DNA of 33,942 bases. Source: Sphingomonas yunnanensis (lineage in GTDB: Bacteria; Pseudomonadota; Alphaproteobacteria; Sphingomonadales; Sphingomonadaceae). Location: positions 1-33,942 of the forward strand of contig NZ_JAIOKB010000013.1 in NCBI RefSeq assembly GCF_019898765.1. Reading direction: 5' to 3'. Below the pieces are notes generated by a model. The model made no database searches. It saw only the letters and a program-made list of their open reading frames with translations, and was not told the DNA's origin. The position numbers and the translations under genes were made by a program. Below, in pieces: positions 23,868-31,456 of the stretch (position 1 is its first letter; each line of letters opens with the position of its first letter).

Positions 23868-23912
23868 GATCGTTGGACGAGCGGCGACGTCGGCCCCGGA
23901 ACAAGTCCGGGG
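23828..23912. repeat. Pair of inverted REP-like elements
   Basis: CCCGGACTTGTTCCGGG (23828-23844) and CCCCGGAACAAGTCCGGGG (23894-23912) are each hairpins and are reverse complements of each other over 16 bases. They flank a spacer of about 50 bp. This is the same family as the element at 13556. The only in-frame start codon for the efflux factor lies within this block. Confidence 0.8.
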
Positions 23913-23984
23913 TGACGGGGCGGCGTAGGGTGACGGTGCGCCCAAGTCGTACGACGACGGGCGCCTCGCCTCATCGTGCTGGCT

Positions 23985-24050
23985 TCCTGCGTGCGCAGGA
24001 ACACGGTCATCCCCTACCGTCGTTCCCCGTGCTCCTGCGAACGCAGGAGC
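23985..24050. repeat. Two CTCCTGCG-type hairpins
   Basis: TCCTGCG/CGCAGGA (23985-24000, 2-nt loop) and GCTCCTGCG/CGCAGGAGC (24031-24050, 2-nt loop) lie in the gap between adaptor and outer-membrane-factor genes. Similar hairpins occur at 29.58-29.65 kb and in the arms of the 13446 palindrome. Confidence 0.75.
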
Positions 24051-24079
24051 CCAAGGCCACGAACGCGACGCCGGTCCCC

Positions 24080-25258
24080 TCACCGCGCGCCCGCCTTCTG
24101 CACCTGCACCGCGTCGCCGTCGGCGAGCGAGTCGGGCGGATTGTCGATCACGCGATCGCGCGGCGTCACGCCCGAACTCACCTCGACGGTGTTGCCATGG
24201 TCCTGCCCGATCCGGATCGTGCGCAGGTGCGCCTTGCCGTCGGCGCCGACCAGCGCGACCTGGGTGCCGCTCTCGCCCACGATCAGCGCGCTCGCGGGCA
24301 GCGCCACCGCGCCGCTCGCCCCCGCCACCGGGAAGCTCGCCTGCGCATAGGCGCCGGGCTTGAGCGCGCGGTCCGGATTGGGCGCCTCGACCTGCACCAG
24401 CACGGTGCCGGACGATTGCTCCACCGCGCCGGCGGTGCGGGTCAGCGTCGCGTCGAACGTGCGGCCGGGATATTCCGGCAGCGTCAGCGTCACGTGCATG
24501 CCCGGGTGGATCTGCGCCGAGAAGTTCTGCGGCACGCGGATATAGGCCCGCATGCGCCGCACGTCGGAGACGGTGAACAAGGGCGTCGACGCCGCCGTCC
24601 CCGCGGTCACCAGCGCGCCGATGTCGGTCGAGCGGCTGGTGACGGTGCCGGCGAACGGCGCGATCAGCCGGGTGAAGCCCTGCGTGTAGGTCAGCCGCGA
24701 GACGTTGGCGCGCGCCGCGTTGGTCACCGCGGTCTTGGCGGCGAGGTCGCCGACCTTCTCGTCGGTCTCCTGCTTCGACACCGCGTCCTTGGCGAGCATG
24801 TTGCGCCAGCGCGTCGCGGTCGAGGCGGCGAGCTGCTGGTTGGCGCGCGCGGTTTCCAGGTCGGCGCGCGCCGCGACGAGCTGCTGGTCGATCTCGGGCG
24901 CGTCGAGCACCGCCAGCGTCTGGCCGGCGCGGACGGGGTCGCCGATGTCGACGTACCATTTGCGCACGTAGCCGCTGGTGCGCGCGAAGATCGGCGCGCT
25001 GTTGATCGCCTGGAGGTTGGCGGGCAGCGTCAGCGCGCCCGTCGCCGCCGCCGGCTTGGCCTGGATCACCGCGACGGTCGGGGTCGACTGCGCCGCTACG
25101 GTATCAGCGAGCCTGTTGTCGGTGCGCGAGCGCGCCGCGATCCCCGCGCCGACGACGCCGACCGCGATCACCGCCGCGGCGATCCCGGCGGTGCGCAGCG
25201 AGCGCGACGGCGCCGCAGACGGCGCGGCGGGGGACGTCTCGAACGACGCCTCAGACAT
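24080..25258 (-). CDS. RND efflux periplasmic adaptor (HlyD/MFP family)
   Basis: 392 aa. A single membrane anchor (about 22-43), then the biotinyl-lipoyl-like hairpin: SGYVRKWYVDIGDPVRAGQTLAVLDAPE (given as the stretch around 88-115), an alpha-helical hairpin (about 118-170), TQGFTRLIAPFAGTVTSR, and beta-barrel parts with VSDVRRMRAYIRVPQNFS and GMHVTLTLPEYPGRTFDA. It bridges the inner-membrane pump and the outer-membrane channel. Its start overlaps the permease stop by 8 nt. A 212-bp gap full of repeats separates it from the outer-membrane factor. Confidence 0.92.
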   Translation of the reverse strand: MSEASFETSPAAPSAAPSRSLRTAGIAAAVIAVGVVGAGIAARSRTDNRLADTVAAQSTPTVAVIQAKPAAATGALTLPANLQAINSAPIFARTSGYVRKWYVDIGDPVRAGQTLAVLDAPEIDQQLVAARADLETARANQQLAASTATRWRNMLAKDAVSKQETDEKVGDLAAKTAVTNAARANVSRLTYTQGFTRLIAPFAGTVTSRSTDIGALVTAGTAASTPLFTVSDVRRMRAYIRVPQNFSAQIHPGMHVTLTLPEYPGRTFDATLTRTAGAVEQSSGTVLVQVEAPNPDRALKPGAYAQASFPVAGASGAVALPASALIVGESGTQVALVGADGKAHLRTIRIGQDHGNTVEVSSGVTPRDRVIDNPPDSLADGDAVQVQKAGAR

Positions 25259-28200
25259 GGGCTTGCTCCAGATGGTGGGTTTCGCGCGGCGGCGCGGCCG
25301 CGGCGCGGCGGCGGTGGACGAGGCTGAAGATGACGGGGACGAACATCAGCGTGGCGAAGGTGGCGACCAGCAGCCCGCCGATCACCGCGCGGCCGAGCGG
25401 CGCGTTCTGCTCGCCGCCCTCGCCCAGCCCCAGTGCCATCGGCAGCATGCCGATGATCATCGCCAGCGCGGTCATCAGCACCGGGCGGAAGCGAGTCATT
25501 CCCGCCTCCAGCGCGGCCGCAGTGGCGTCGCCGAGATCGGCGAGCCGCTCGCGCGCGAAGCTCACCACCAGGATCGCGTTCGCGGTGGCCACGCCCATGC
25601 ACATGATCGCGCCGGTGAGCGCGGGCACCGACAGCGTCGTGCCGGTAGTGAACAACATCCAGATGATCCCCGCCAGCGCACCGGGCAGCGCGGTGATGAT
25701 CACGAAGGGATCGAGCCAGCTCTGGAAATTGACCACGATCAGCAGGTAGATCAGCACGATCGCGCCGAGCAGCCCATAGCCCAGGCCGGAGAAGGCGCTG
25801 TTCATCGTGGCATATTGGCCGCGCAGCGTGACGGTCGCCCCCTTGGGCGCCTCCGCCTTGAGCTCGTCGAGCACCTGCCGGATGTCGCCGGCCACCGCGC
25901 CCAGGTCGCGTCCCGCCGGGGTGGCGAAGATGTCGACCACCGGCGCGATGTTATAGTGCGACACCACCGCGGGCGCGTTGCCGCGGACGATCGTGCCGAG
26001 CCCGCCCAGCACCTGCGAGCGCCCGCTGGTACCGGTCACCGGGATGCTCGACAGGTCGCTCATCGAGCCGACGCGATACTCGGGCGCCTGCGCCACCACC
26101 GGGTAGGACACGCCGTTGTCGGGGTTGAGGAAGAACACCGGCGCGGTCTGCGCGGTGCCAGCCAGCGAGCTCGCCAGGCTGGTCGTCACGTCGCGCTCGG
26201 TCAGGCCGTACTGCCCCATGCGGCTGCGATCGACCGCGACGTTGAGCTGCGGGTACCGCGCCGACTGCTGGATGCGGGCGTCGGCCAGGCCGGGGATCTT
26301 GGCGATGCGGCGCAGGAGCCTCTGCGCATAGGCGGCGTTCGCGGCGGCGTCCTTGCCGGAGACCTGCACGTCGATCGGGGCGGGCGCGCCGAAGTTGAGG
26401 ATCTGGCTGGTGATGTCCGCGGGCAGGAAGGAGAAGGTGGCGCCGGGGAAGTCGCGCGGCAGCTGCTCGCGCAGGCGGCGGACGTAGCCGTCGGTCGGCG
26501 CGTGATCGTGCGACAGCTGGATCAGCACGTCGCCGTCCTGCGGGCCGACCGTCCCCGAATTGTTGTAGGTCGTGTTGATCGAGCTGACCGGCAGGCCGAT
26601 GTTGTCGACCACCGAGACCAATTCGTCGGCGGGAATGATCTGGCGGATGCGGCGCTGGATGCGGTCGAACTCGGCCGACGTCTCCTCGATCCGGCTGCCG
26701 ACGGGGGCGCGCACGTGCATCGCGATCTGCCCGGCGTCGACCGTGGGGAAGAAGTTCTGCCCGAGGAACGGCACCAGCCCGAACGACAGCAGCACCACCG
26801 CGAGAAAGCCGATCACGAACCCCTTGGGCGCGGCGAGCACCCGCTCGAGCATTCCGCCGTAACTTGTACGGATCCGCTCGAACCGCGCCTCGAAGCCGCG
26901 CTGGAATCGCACCAGCGGGTTGCGCGAGGCGGGCGCGCCGGCGCTGTGCTGGTCGTGGTCGTCGCCCGCGCCGTGCGGCTTGAGCAGGTACATCGCCATC
27001 GTCGGGACGAGCGTGCGGGACAGGATGAACGAGGCGATCATCGCGAACACCACCGCCAGCGCCAGCGGCACGAACAGGAACCCCGCCACCCCCGGCAGGA
27101 AGAACATCGGCACGAACACGATGCAGATACACAGCAGCGAGACGAACGCCGGCGTCACGATCTGCGCCGCGCCGTCGAGGATGGCGCGGTGGACCGGCTT
27201 GCCCTGCTCGAGGTGCCAGTTGATGTTCTCGATCGTCACCGTCGCGTCGTCGACCAAGATACCGACCGCGAGGCTCAGGCCGCCCAGCGTCATCGTGTTG
27301 AGCGTGTTGCCGGTCACCGCCAGGCCGATGATCGCGGACAGGATCGCCAACGGGATCGAGATCGCGATGATCACGGTCGAGCGCCACGAGCCCAGGAACA
27401 GCAGGATCATCAGGCTGGTCAGCGCCGCCGCGATCGCTCCCTCCTTGACCACGCCCTCCACCGCGGCGCGCACGAACAGCGACTGGTCGCCGATCGGCAC
27501 GATCTTGAGCGTGCTCGGCAGCGTCTCCTGGATCTTGGGCAGCGCGTCCTTGATCCCCTGCACGATCGCCAGCGTCGAGGTGGCGCCGTTCTTGAGCACG
27601 GTCATGATCACCGAGCGCGCGCCGTCGACGTGGACGACGTTGGTCTGCGGCGCCGAGCCGTCGCGGACGTGAGCGACGTCGCGCATGTAGATCGTCGCGC
27701 CGCCGACGACCTTGACCGGGATGCTGTTGAGCTCCTCGATCGATTCCGGCGCGTTGTTGAGGCGGACGCTGTACTGGAAGCCGCCGATCTTGGCGAAGCC
27801 CGCCGGGTTGATCTGGTTCTGCGCCGCGATCGCGTTGCCGACGTCCTGCGCCGACAGCCCCTTGGACTGGAGCGCGTCGGGGTCGAGGTCGATCTGGATC
27901 TGGCGCTGGCGCCCGCCCGAGGGATAGGGGATCGCCGCGCCCGGAACGGTCACCAGCCCGGGGCGCACCTGGTTGCTGGCGAGATCGAACATCTGCCCCT
28001 CGGACAGGCCCTTGCCCGACAGCGCGAGCTGGACGATCGGCACCGTCGAGGCGCTGTAGTTGAGCACCAGCGGCGGGGTGATGCCCGGCGGCAGCTGCTT
28101 GAGCACGGTCTGCGACACCGAGGTGACCTGCGCGGTGGCGGTGCGGATGTCCGCGCCTGGCTGGAAATAGATCTTCACCACGCCGATGCCGGGCAGCGAC

Positions 28201-28454
28201 TGGCTCTCGATATGGTCGATATCGTTGACGGTGGTGGTCAGCACGCGCTCGAACGGGGTGATGATCCGCCCCGACATCTCGTCGGGCGACAGGCCGGCAT
28301 ATTGCCACGCGGTGGCGATCACCGGCACCCTGATGTCGGGGAAGATGTCGACCGGGGTGCGGATCGCCGCGAGCACGCCGACGACGGCGATGAGGATCGC
28401 CATGACGATGAACGTCAGCGGTCGCGCCAGGGCGATGCGTACGATGCCGATCAT
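25251..28454 (-). CDS. RND efflux permease
   Basis: 1067 aa, the normal length for an RND pump, with 12 membrane helices and two large periplasmic loops. TM4 carries the proton-relay pair D402-D403 (GILVDDATVTIENI). In TM10 the segment MGVATANAILVVSFARE places Ala958 where AcrB has the relay Lys940, so the relay differs from the HAE-1 drug pumps. The opening is MIGIVRIALARPLTFIVM, and the first porter domain follows with TPVDIFPDIRVPVIATAWQY. A His/Asp-rich stretch GAGDDHDQHSAGAP lies in the central cytoplasmic linker. The substrate is unknown (drug-like rather than metal, by overall similarity). The start is ATG 28454, the usual family N-terminus. First gene of the permease-adaptor-outer-membrane-factor operon, divergent from LysR. 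Confidence 0.92.
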   Translation of the reverse strand: MIGIVRIALARPLTFIVMAILIAVVGVLAAIRTPVDIFPDIRVPVIATAWQYAGLSPDEMSGRIITPFERVLTTTVNDIDHIESQSLPGIGVVKIYFQPGADIRTATAQVTSVSQTVLKQLPPGITPPLVLNYSASTVPIVQLALSGKGLSEGQMFDLASNQVRPGLVTVPGAAIPYPSGGRQRQIQIDLDPDALQSKGLSAQDVGNAIAAQNQINPAGFAKIGGFQYSVRLNNAPESIEELNSIPVKVVGGATIYMRDVAHVRDGSAPQTNVVHVDGARSVIMTVLKNGATSTLAIVQGIKDALPKIQETLPSTLKIVPIGDQSLFVRAAVEGVVKEGAIAAALTSLMILLFLGSWRSTVIIAISIPLAILSAIIGLAVTGNTLNTMTLGGLSLAVGILVDDATVTIENINWHLEQGKPVHRAILDGAAQIVTPAFVSLLCICIVFVPMFFLPGVAGFLFVPLALAVVFAMIASFILSRTLVPTMAMYLLKPHGAGDDHDQHSAGAPASRNPLVRFQRGFEARFERIRTSYGGMLERVLAAPKGFVIGFLAVVLLSFGLVPFLGQNFFPTVDAGQIAMHVRAPVGSRIEETSAEFDRIQRRIRQIIPADELVSVVDNIGLPVSSINTTYNNSGTVGPQDGDVLIQLSHDHAPTDGYVRRLREQLPRDFPGATFSFLPADITSQILNFGAPAPIDVQVSGKDAAANAAYAQRLLRRIAKIPGLADARIQQSARYPQLNVAVDRSRMGQYGLTERDVTTSLASSLAGTAQTAPVFFLNPDNGVSYPVVAQAPEYRVGSMSDLSSIPVTGTSGRSQVLGGLGTIVRGNAPAVVSHYNIAPVVDIFATPAGRDLGAVAGDIRQVLDELKAEAPKGATVTLRGQYATMNSAFSGLGYGLLGAIVLIYLLIVVNFQSWLDPFVIITALPGALAGIIWMLFTTGTTLSVPALTGAIMCMGVATANAILVVSFARERLADLGDATAAALEAGMTRFRPVLMTALAMIIGMLPMALGLGEGGEQNAPLGRAVIGGLLVATFATLMFVPVIFSLVHRRRAAAAPPRETHHLEQAHV

Positions 28455-28599
28455 GGGCACAGCTTCCCGTAGGTGACGCCCACCCCGGTGAGCGGCGTCG
28501 CGCGCCAACCTAGCGCGTGCGGCGTCGGACGACCAGGAAAGGACGGCGGCGCAATGACATGCCGCGGTGCAGCGGATGAGCGCAGGTTAATGCTTTGTC

Positions 28600-28605
28600 T
28601 AATAT
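28600..28605 (+). promoter_or_regulatory. Possible -10 of the LysR gene
   Basis: TAATAT stands out in an AT-rich stretch 38 nt before the LysR start codon. No convincing -35 lies 17 bp upstream. If used, transcription would begin near 28612 and the palindrome at 28618-28642 would lie just downstream of the start site, a repressing position. Confidence 0.3.
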
Positions 28606-28617
28606 TGTTTCCGCGCC

Positions 28618-28642
28618 GATCGATACGTACAGCCTATCGATC
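28618..28642. promoter_or_regulatory. LysR-type operator (T-N11-A palindrome)
   Basis: GATCGATA (28618-28625) and TATCGATC (28635-28642) are perfect 8-bp arms with a 9-nt spacer, containing T28624-N11-A28636, the LysR-type box. It sits in the divergent region between the LysR gene and the RND operon and ends directly at the LysR ATG. Binding by the adjacent regulator is inferred from position and symmetry. Confidence 0.6.
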
Positions 28643-29533
28643 ATGGAATTCCGGCATCTGCGCTACTTCGTCCAGGTCGCCGAGGACCTGCATTTCGCGC
28701 GGGCGGCGGCGCGCCTCGGCATCTCTCAGCCGCCGCTCAGCCAACAGATCCGCCAGCTCGAGGACGAGCTGGGCGTGCGGCTGCTCGATCGCACCAGCCG
28801 CCGCGTCACCCTCACCTATGCCGGAGGCATGTTCCTCGACGCAGCGCGGCGCACGCTCGCCGAGGCGGATAAGGCCGCGACGGTAGCGCGGCGCGCCGCC
28901 AGCGGCGAGCTGGGCGAGCTGCGCGTCGGCTTCAACGCCTCGGCGCCCTTCATCCCGCAGGTCGCCGCCGCGATCCACGCTTATCGGCTGCGCTACCCCG
29001 ACGTGCAGCTCGCGTTATCCGAGGTCGCCGGCCCGGCGCAGGTGACCGCGATCCTGGCCGACGCGCTCGACGTCGGCTTCCTCCGCAGCGCGGCCGCGCC
29101 CGCGCTACCACCCGAGTTGACCGCGACCCGGATCCTGCGCGAGCGCCTGGTGGTGGCGACGCGACCCGACCACCCGCTCGCCGGCCGCGCCGGGCTGCGA
29201 CTGGCTGACGCCGCGGCGCACCCGCTCGTGGTCTATGCCAGCGATCGTAGCGGCGGCTTCACCGAGGAGTTGTTCGCGCTGATGCGCGCTTCCGGCGCCG
29301 AACCGCGCATTGCCCAGACCGTGCGCGAAGTGTCGACGCTGCTCGGGCTGGTCGCGGCCGGGGTCGGGATCACCGTGGTGGCGGAGTCGCTGTGCGCGCT
29401 CCAGTCGGCGGGGCTGGTCTATACGTCATTGGCGGACGACAGTGCGGTCAGCGCGATGTGGCTCGTCCACGCCGCCGCGAGCCCGCCCGCCGCCGCCAAT
29501 TTCGTGGCGATCGTGACCGAGGTCGCGGGCTGA
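28643..29533 (+). CDS. LysR-family transcriptional regulator
   Basis: 296 aa. The N-terminal winged helix-turn-helix is MEFRHLRYFVQVAEDLHF, ARAAARLGISQPPLSQQIRQ, LEDELGVRLLDRTSRRVTLT (residues 1-60). The LysR substrate-binding domain (about 88-290) has LRVGFNASAPF and the HPLAGRAGLRL loop; the inducer is not identifiable, though the type resembles the CatR/BenM-like group. ATG 28643 begins the standard N-terminus; an upstream in-frame start at 28595 is unlikely. No ribosome-binding site is visible because the operator palindrome occupies that space. It is divergent from, and likely controls, the RND operon. Confidence 0.92.
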   Translation: MEFRHLRYFVQVAEDLHFARAAARLGISQPPLSQQIRQLEDELGVRLLDRTSRRVTLTYAGGMFLDAARRTLAEADKAATVARRAASGELGELRVGFNASAPFIPQVAAAIHAYRLRYPDVQLALSEVAGPAQVTAILADALDVGFLRSAAAPALPPELTATRILRERLVVATRPDHPLAGRAGLRLADAAAHPLVVYASDRSGGFTEELFALMRASGAEPRIAQTVREVSTLLGLVAAGVGITVVAESLCALQSAGLVYTSLADDSAVSAMWLVHAAASPPAAANFVAIVTEVAG

Positions 29534-29581
29534 GCGCTGCTCCGGGATCCATGCCGTGATTCGTCCAAGCCGACCCGTACT

Positions 29582-29652
29582 CCTGCGTAAACAGGAGCCC
29601 AGAGCCGCGGGCGTTGCCGCTTCTTGCCCTGGGCTCCTGCGGGGGCAGGAGC
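29582..29652. repeat. Inverted CTCCTGC-type repeat pair
   Basis: A weaker hairpin, CTCCTG...CAGGAG (about 29580-29597), and GCTCCTGC/GCAGGAGC (29633-29640 and 29645-29652) face each other across GCCGCGGGCGTTGCC. They fill the gap between the convergent LysR and phaB genes and belong to the same family as the elements at 24.0 kb. Confidence 0.7.
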
Positions 29653-29683
29653 ACGCCTCGCCTCGAGCGCGTTAGATCCGGTC

Positions 29684-30406
29684 TCAATACATATGCTGGC
29701 CGCCGTTGATGCTCAGCGTCGAGCCCGTGACGAACCCGGCCTCCTCCGAGCACAGGAAGGCGACGCCGCGCGCGATCTCCTGGGCCTGGCCGAGCCGCCC
29801 GACCGGGATCTTGGCGACGATCTTCTCCAACACCTCGCCGGGCACCGCGGCGACCATGTCGGTGTCGATATAGCCCGGCGCGATCGCGTTGACGGTGACG
29901 CCGGCGCGCGCGCCCTCCTGCGACAGCGCCTTGGTGAAGCCGTGGATGCCGCTCTTCGCCGCGGCGTAGTTCACCTGGCCGTACTGCCCGGCCTGGCCGT
30001 TGATCGAGCCGATGTTGACGATCCGTCCCCATTTCCGCTCGCGCATGCCGGGGAACACCGCCTTGGCCATGTTGAAACAACCGCCCAGGTTGGTGTCCAT
30101 GACCTCCTTCCACATCTGGTAGGTCATCTTCAGGATCGTGCCGTCGCGCGTGATCCCGGCGTTGTTGACGAGTACATCGACGGGGCCGAGCTCGGCCGCG
30201 ACCGTGGCGCAGCCGTCCTGACAGGCGTCATGGTCGGCGACGTCCCACTTGTACGCGGCGATGCCGGTGCGCGCGGTGAAATCGCGCGCGCGCTCGTCGT
30301 TGCCGGCGTAATTGGCGGCCACGGTCATGCCGAGGTCGCGTAGCGCGACGCTGATCGCCTCCCCGATGCCCCGCGTACCACCGGTGACGATCGCGACCCT
30401 TGCCAT
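29684..30406 (-). CDS. phaB: Acetoacetyl-CoA reductase
   Basis: 240 aa short-chain dehydrogenase. NADP-binding TGGTRGIG (8-15), NNAG (81-84), and catalytic S134, Y147 and K151 (NYAAAKSG). The PhaB-type signature segments are present: NAGITRDGTILKMT, MWKEVMDTNLGGCFN, and the ending GFVTGSTLSINGGQHMY. It reduces acetoacetyl-CoA to (R)-3-hydroxybutyryl-CoA for polyhydroxyalkanoate synthesis in the cytoplasm. FabG is the main alternative, but the C-terminus and MWKEV segment favour PhaB. It lies 30 nt after hemH and has GGGAGAGG before the ATG. phaA and phaC are not in the window. Confidence 0.92.
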   Translation of the reverse strand: MARVAIVTGGTRGIGEAISVALRDLGMTVAANYAGNDERARDFTARTGIAAYKWDVADHDACQDGCATVAAELGPVDVLVNNAGITRDGTILKMTYQMWKEVMDTNLGGCFNMAKAVFPGMRERKWGRIVNIGSINGQAGQYGQVNYAAAKSGIHGFTKALSQEGARAGVTVNAIAPGYIDTDMVAAVPGEVLEKIVAKIPVGRLGQAQEIARGVAFLCSEEAGFVTGSTLSINGGQHMY

Positions 30407-30436
30407 GCCTGCCTCTCCCTTAACCTTGGTGAGAGG

Positions 30437-31456
30437 CTAGCCGCGCGCCACCCAGCCTTCAAGCTCGCGCGACAGGATGGTGCGCAGCATGTCGACGCCC
30501 TGCGGTGAGTCGTTGAGGCAGGGCAGGTAGGCGAAATGCGTGCCCCCCGCCCCGAGGAAGCTCTCGCGCCCGCGGATCGCCAGCTCCTCCAGCGTCTCCA
30601 GGCAGTCGGCGGAGAAGCCCGGCGCCACGACCGCGACCTTGCGGATCCCCTGCGCCGGCATCGCCTCCAGCGTGGTGTCGGTGGCGGGGCCGAGCCACTT
30701 GGCACTGCCGAAGCGCGACTGGAACGCCACCGTCAGCGGCCGGCCGGCGAGCCGCTCGCGCAGCGCCGCGCCGAGCAATCGCGCGGTCTTCTGGCAGTGG
30801 CAGTGATAGGGATCCCCGCGCTCCAGCGTGCGCTGCGGCATGCCGTGGAAGCTGGCGATCAGCGCGTCGGGCGCGAAGTCGAGCGCGTCCAGCCCCTCGC
30901 CGACGCGCGCGGCCAGCGCCGCGATATAGGCGGGATCGTCGTGGTAGGGCGGCAGGGTGCGGATCGCCGGCTGCCAGCGCCACTGCGCCAGCGCGGCGAA
31001 GGCCTTGTCGTTGGCGGTGGCGGTCGTCGCGGCGCAATATTGCGGGTAGAGCGGCGCGAGCAGGATGCGCTCGCACCCGGCCGCCTTCATCGCCGCCAGC
31101 CGGTCGGCGATCGCCGGGTTGCCGTAGCGCATCGCCCAGTCGACCAGCACGCCGTCGCCGAACCCGTCCTTGAGCGCCTCGGCCTGCGCGCGAGTCACGG
31201 CGGCGAGCGGCGAGCCCGCCTCGCTCCACACCTGCTGATAGGCATGGGCCGATTTCTTCGGCCGCGTCGTCAGCACGATGCCGCGGAGGATGGGCTGCCA
31301 CGCGATCCGCGGCAGCTCCACCACGCGGCGGTCCGACAGGAACTCGGCGAGGTAGCGTCGCACCGCGCGCGTGTCGGCGGAGTCGGGCGTGCCGAGGTTG
31401 ATCAGCAGCACGCCTACGCGCGGCGCCGGGATCGTCGGATGGTCGGCGGGCAGCAT
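30437..31456 (-). CDS. hemH: Ferrochelatase
   Basis: 339 aa. It inserts Fe2+ into protoporphyrin IX, the last step of haem synthesis. Family elements are VGVLLINLGTPDS near the start, YLAEFLSDRRVVELPR, WAMRYGNP, LAPLYPQYCAATTATA and the catalytic H204 in ASFHGMPQ, followed by DPYHCHCQKTA and FQSRFGSAKWLGPAT, and APGFSADCLETLEEL. The start codon follows the upstream stop immediately (TAGATG), with AGGAG 7 nt before it inside the upstream gene, so it is translationally coupled. Second of three genes with an oxidoreductase and phaB. Confidence 0.96.
   Translation of the reverse strand: MLPADHPTIPAPRVGVLLINLGTPDSADTRAVRRYLAEFLSDRRVVELPRIAWQPILRGIVLTTRPKKSAHAYQQVWSEAGSPLAAVTRAQAEALKDGFGDGVLVDWAMRYGNPAIADRLAAMKAAGCERILLAPLYPQYCAATTATANDKAFAALAQWRWQPAIRTLPPYHDDPAYIAALAARVGEGLDALDFAPDALIASFHGMPQRTLERGDPYHCHCQKTARLLGAALRERLAGRPLTVAFQSRFGSAKWLGPATDTTLEAMPAQGIRKVAVVAPGFSADCLETLEELAIRGRESFLGAGGTHFAYLPCLNDSPQGVDMLRTILSRELEGWVARG

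Noticed and set aside
24978..28472. Very long plus-strand open frame (over 1100 codons) opposite the RND pump and adaptor
   Set aside because: It is antisense to clear RND genes; its translation is Arg/His/Asp-rich low-complexity sequence as expected for the opposite strand of GC-rich coding DNA.
29684..30406. Assignment as FabG
   Set aside because: The NAGITRDGTILKM, MWKEV and GGQHMY segments match PhaB better, though the two families are close.
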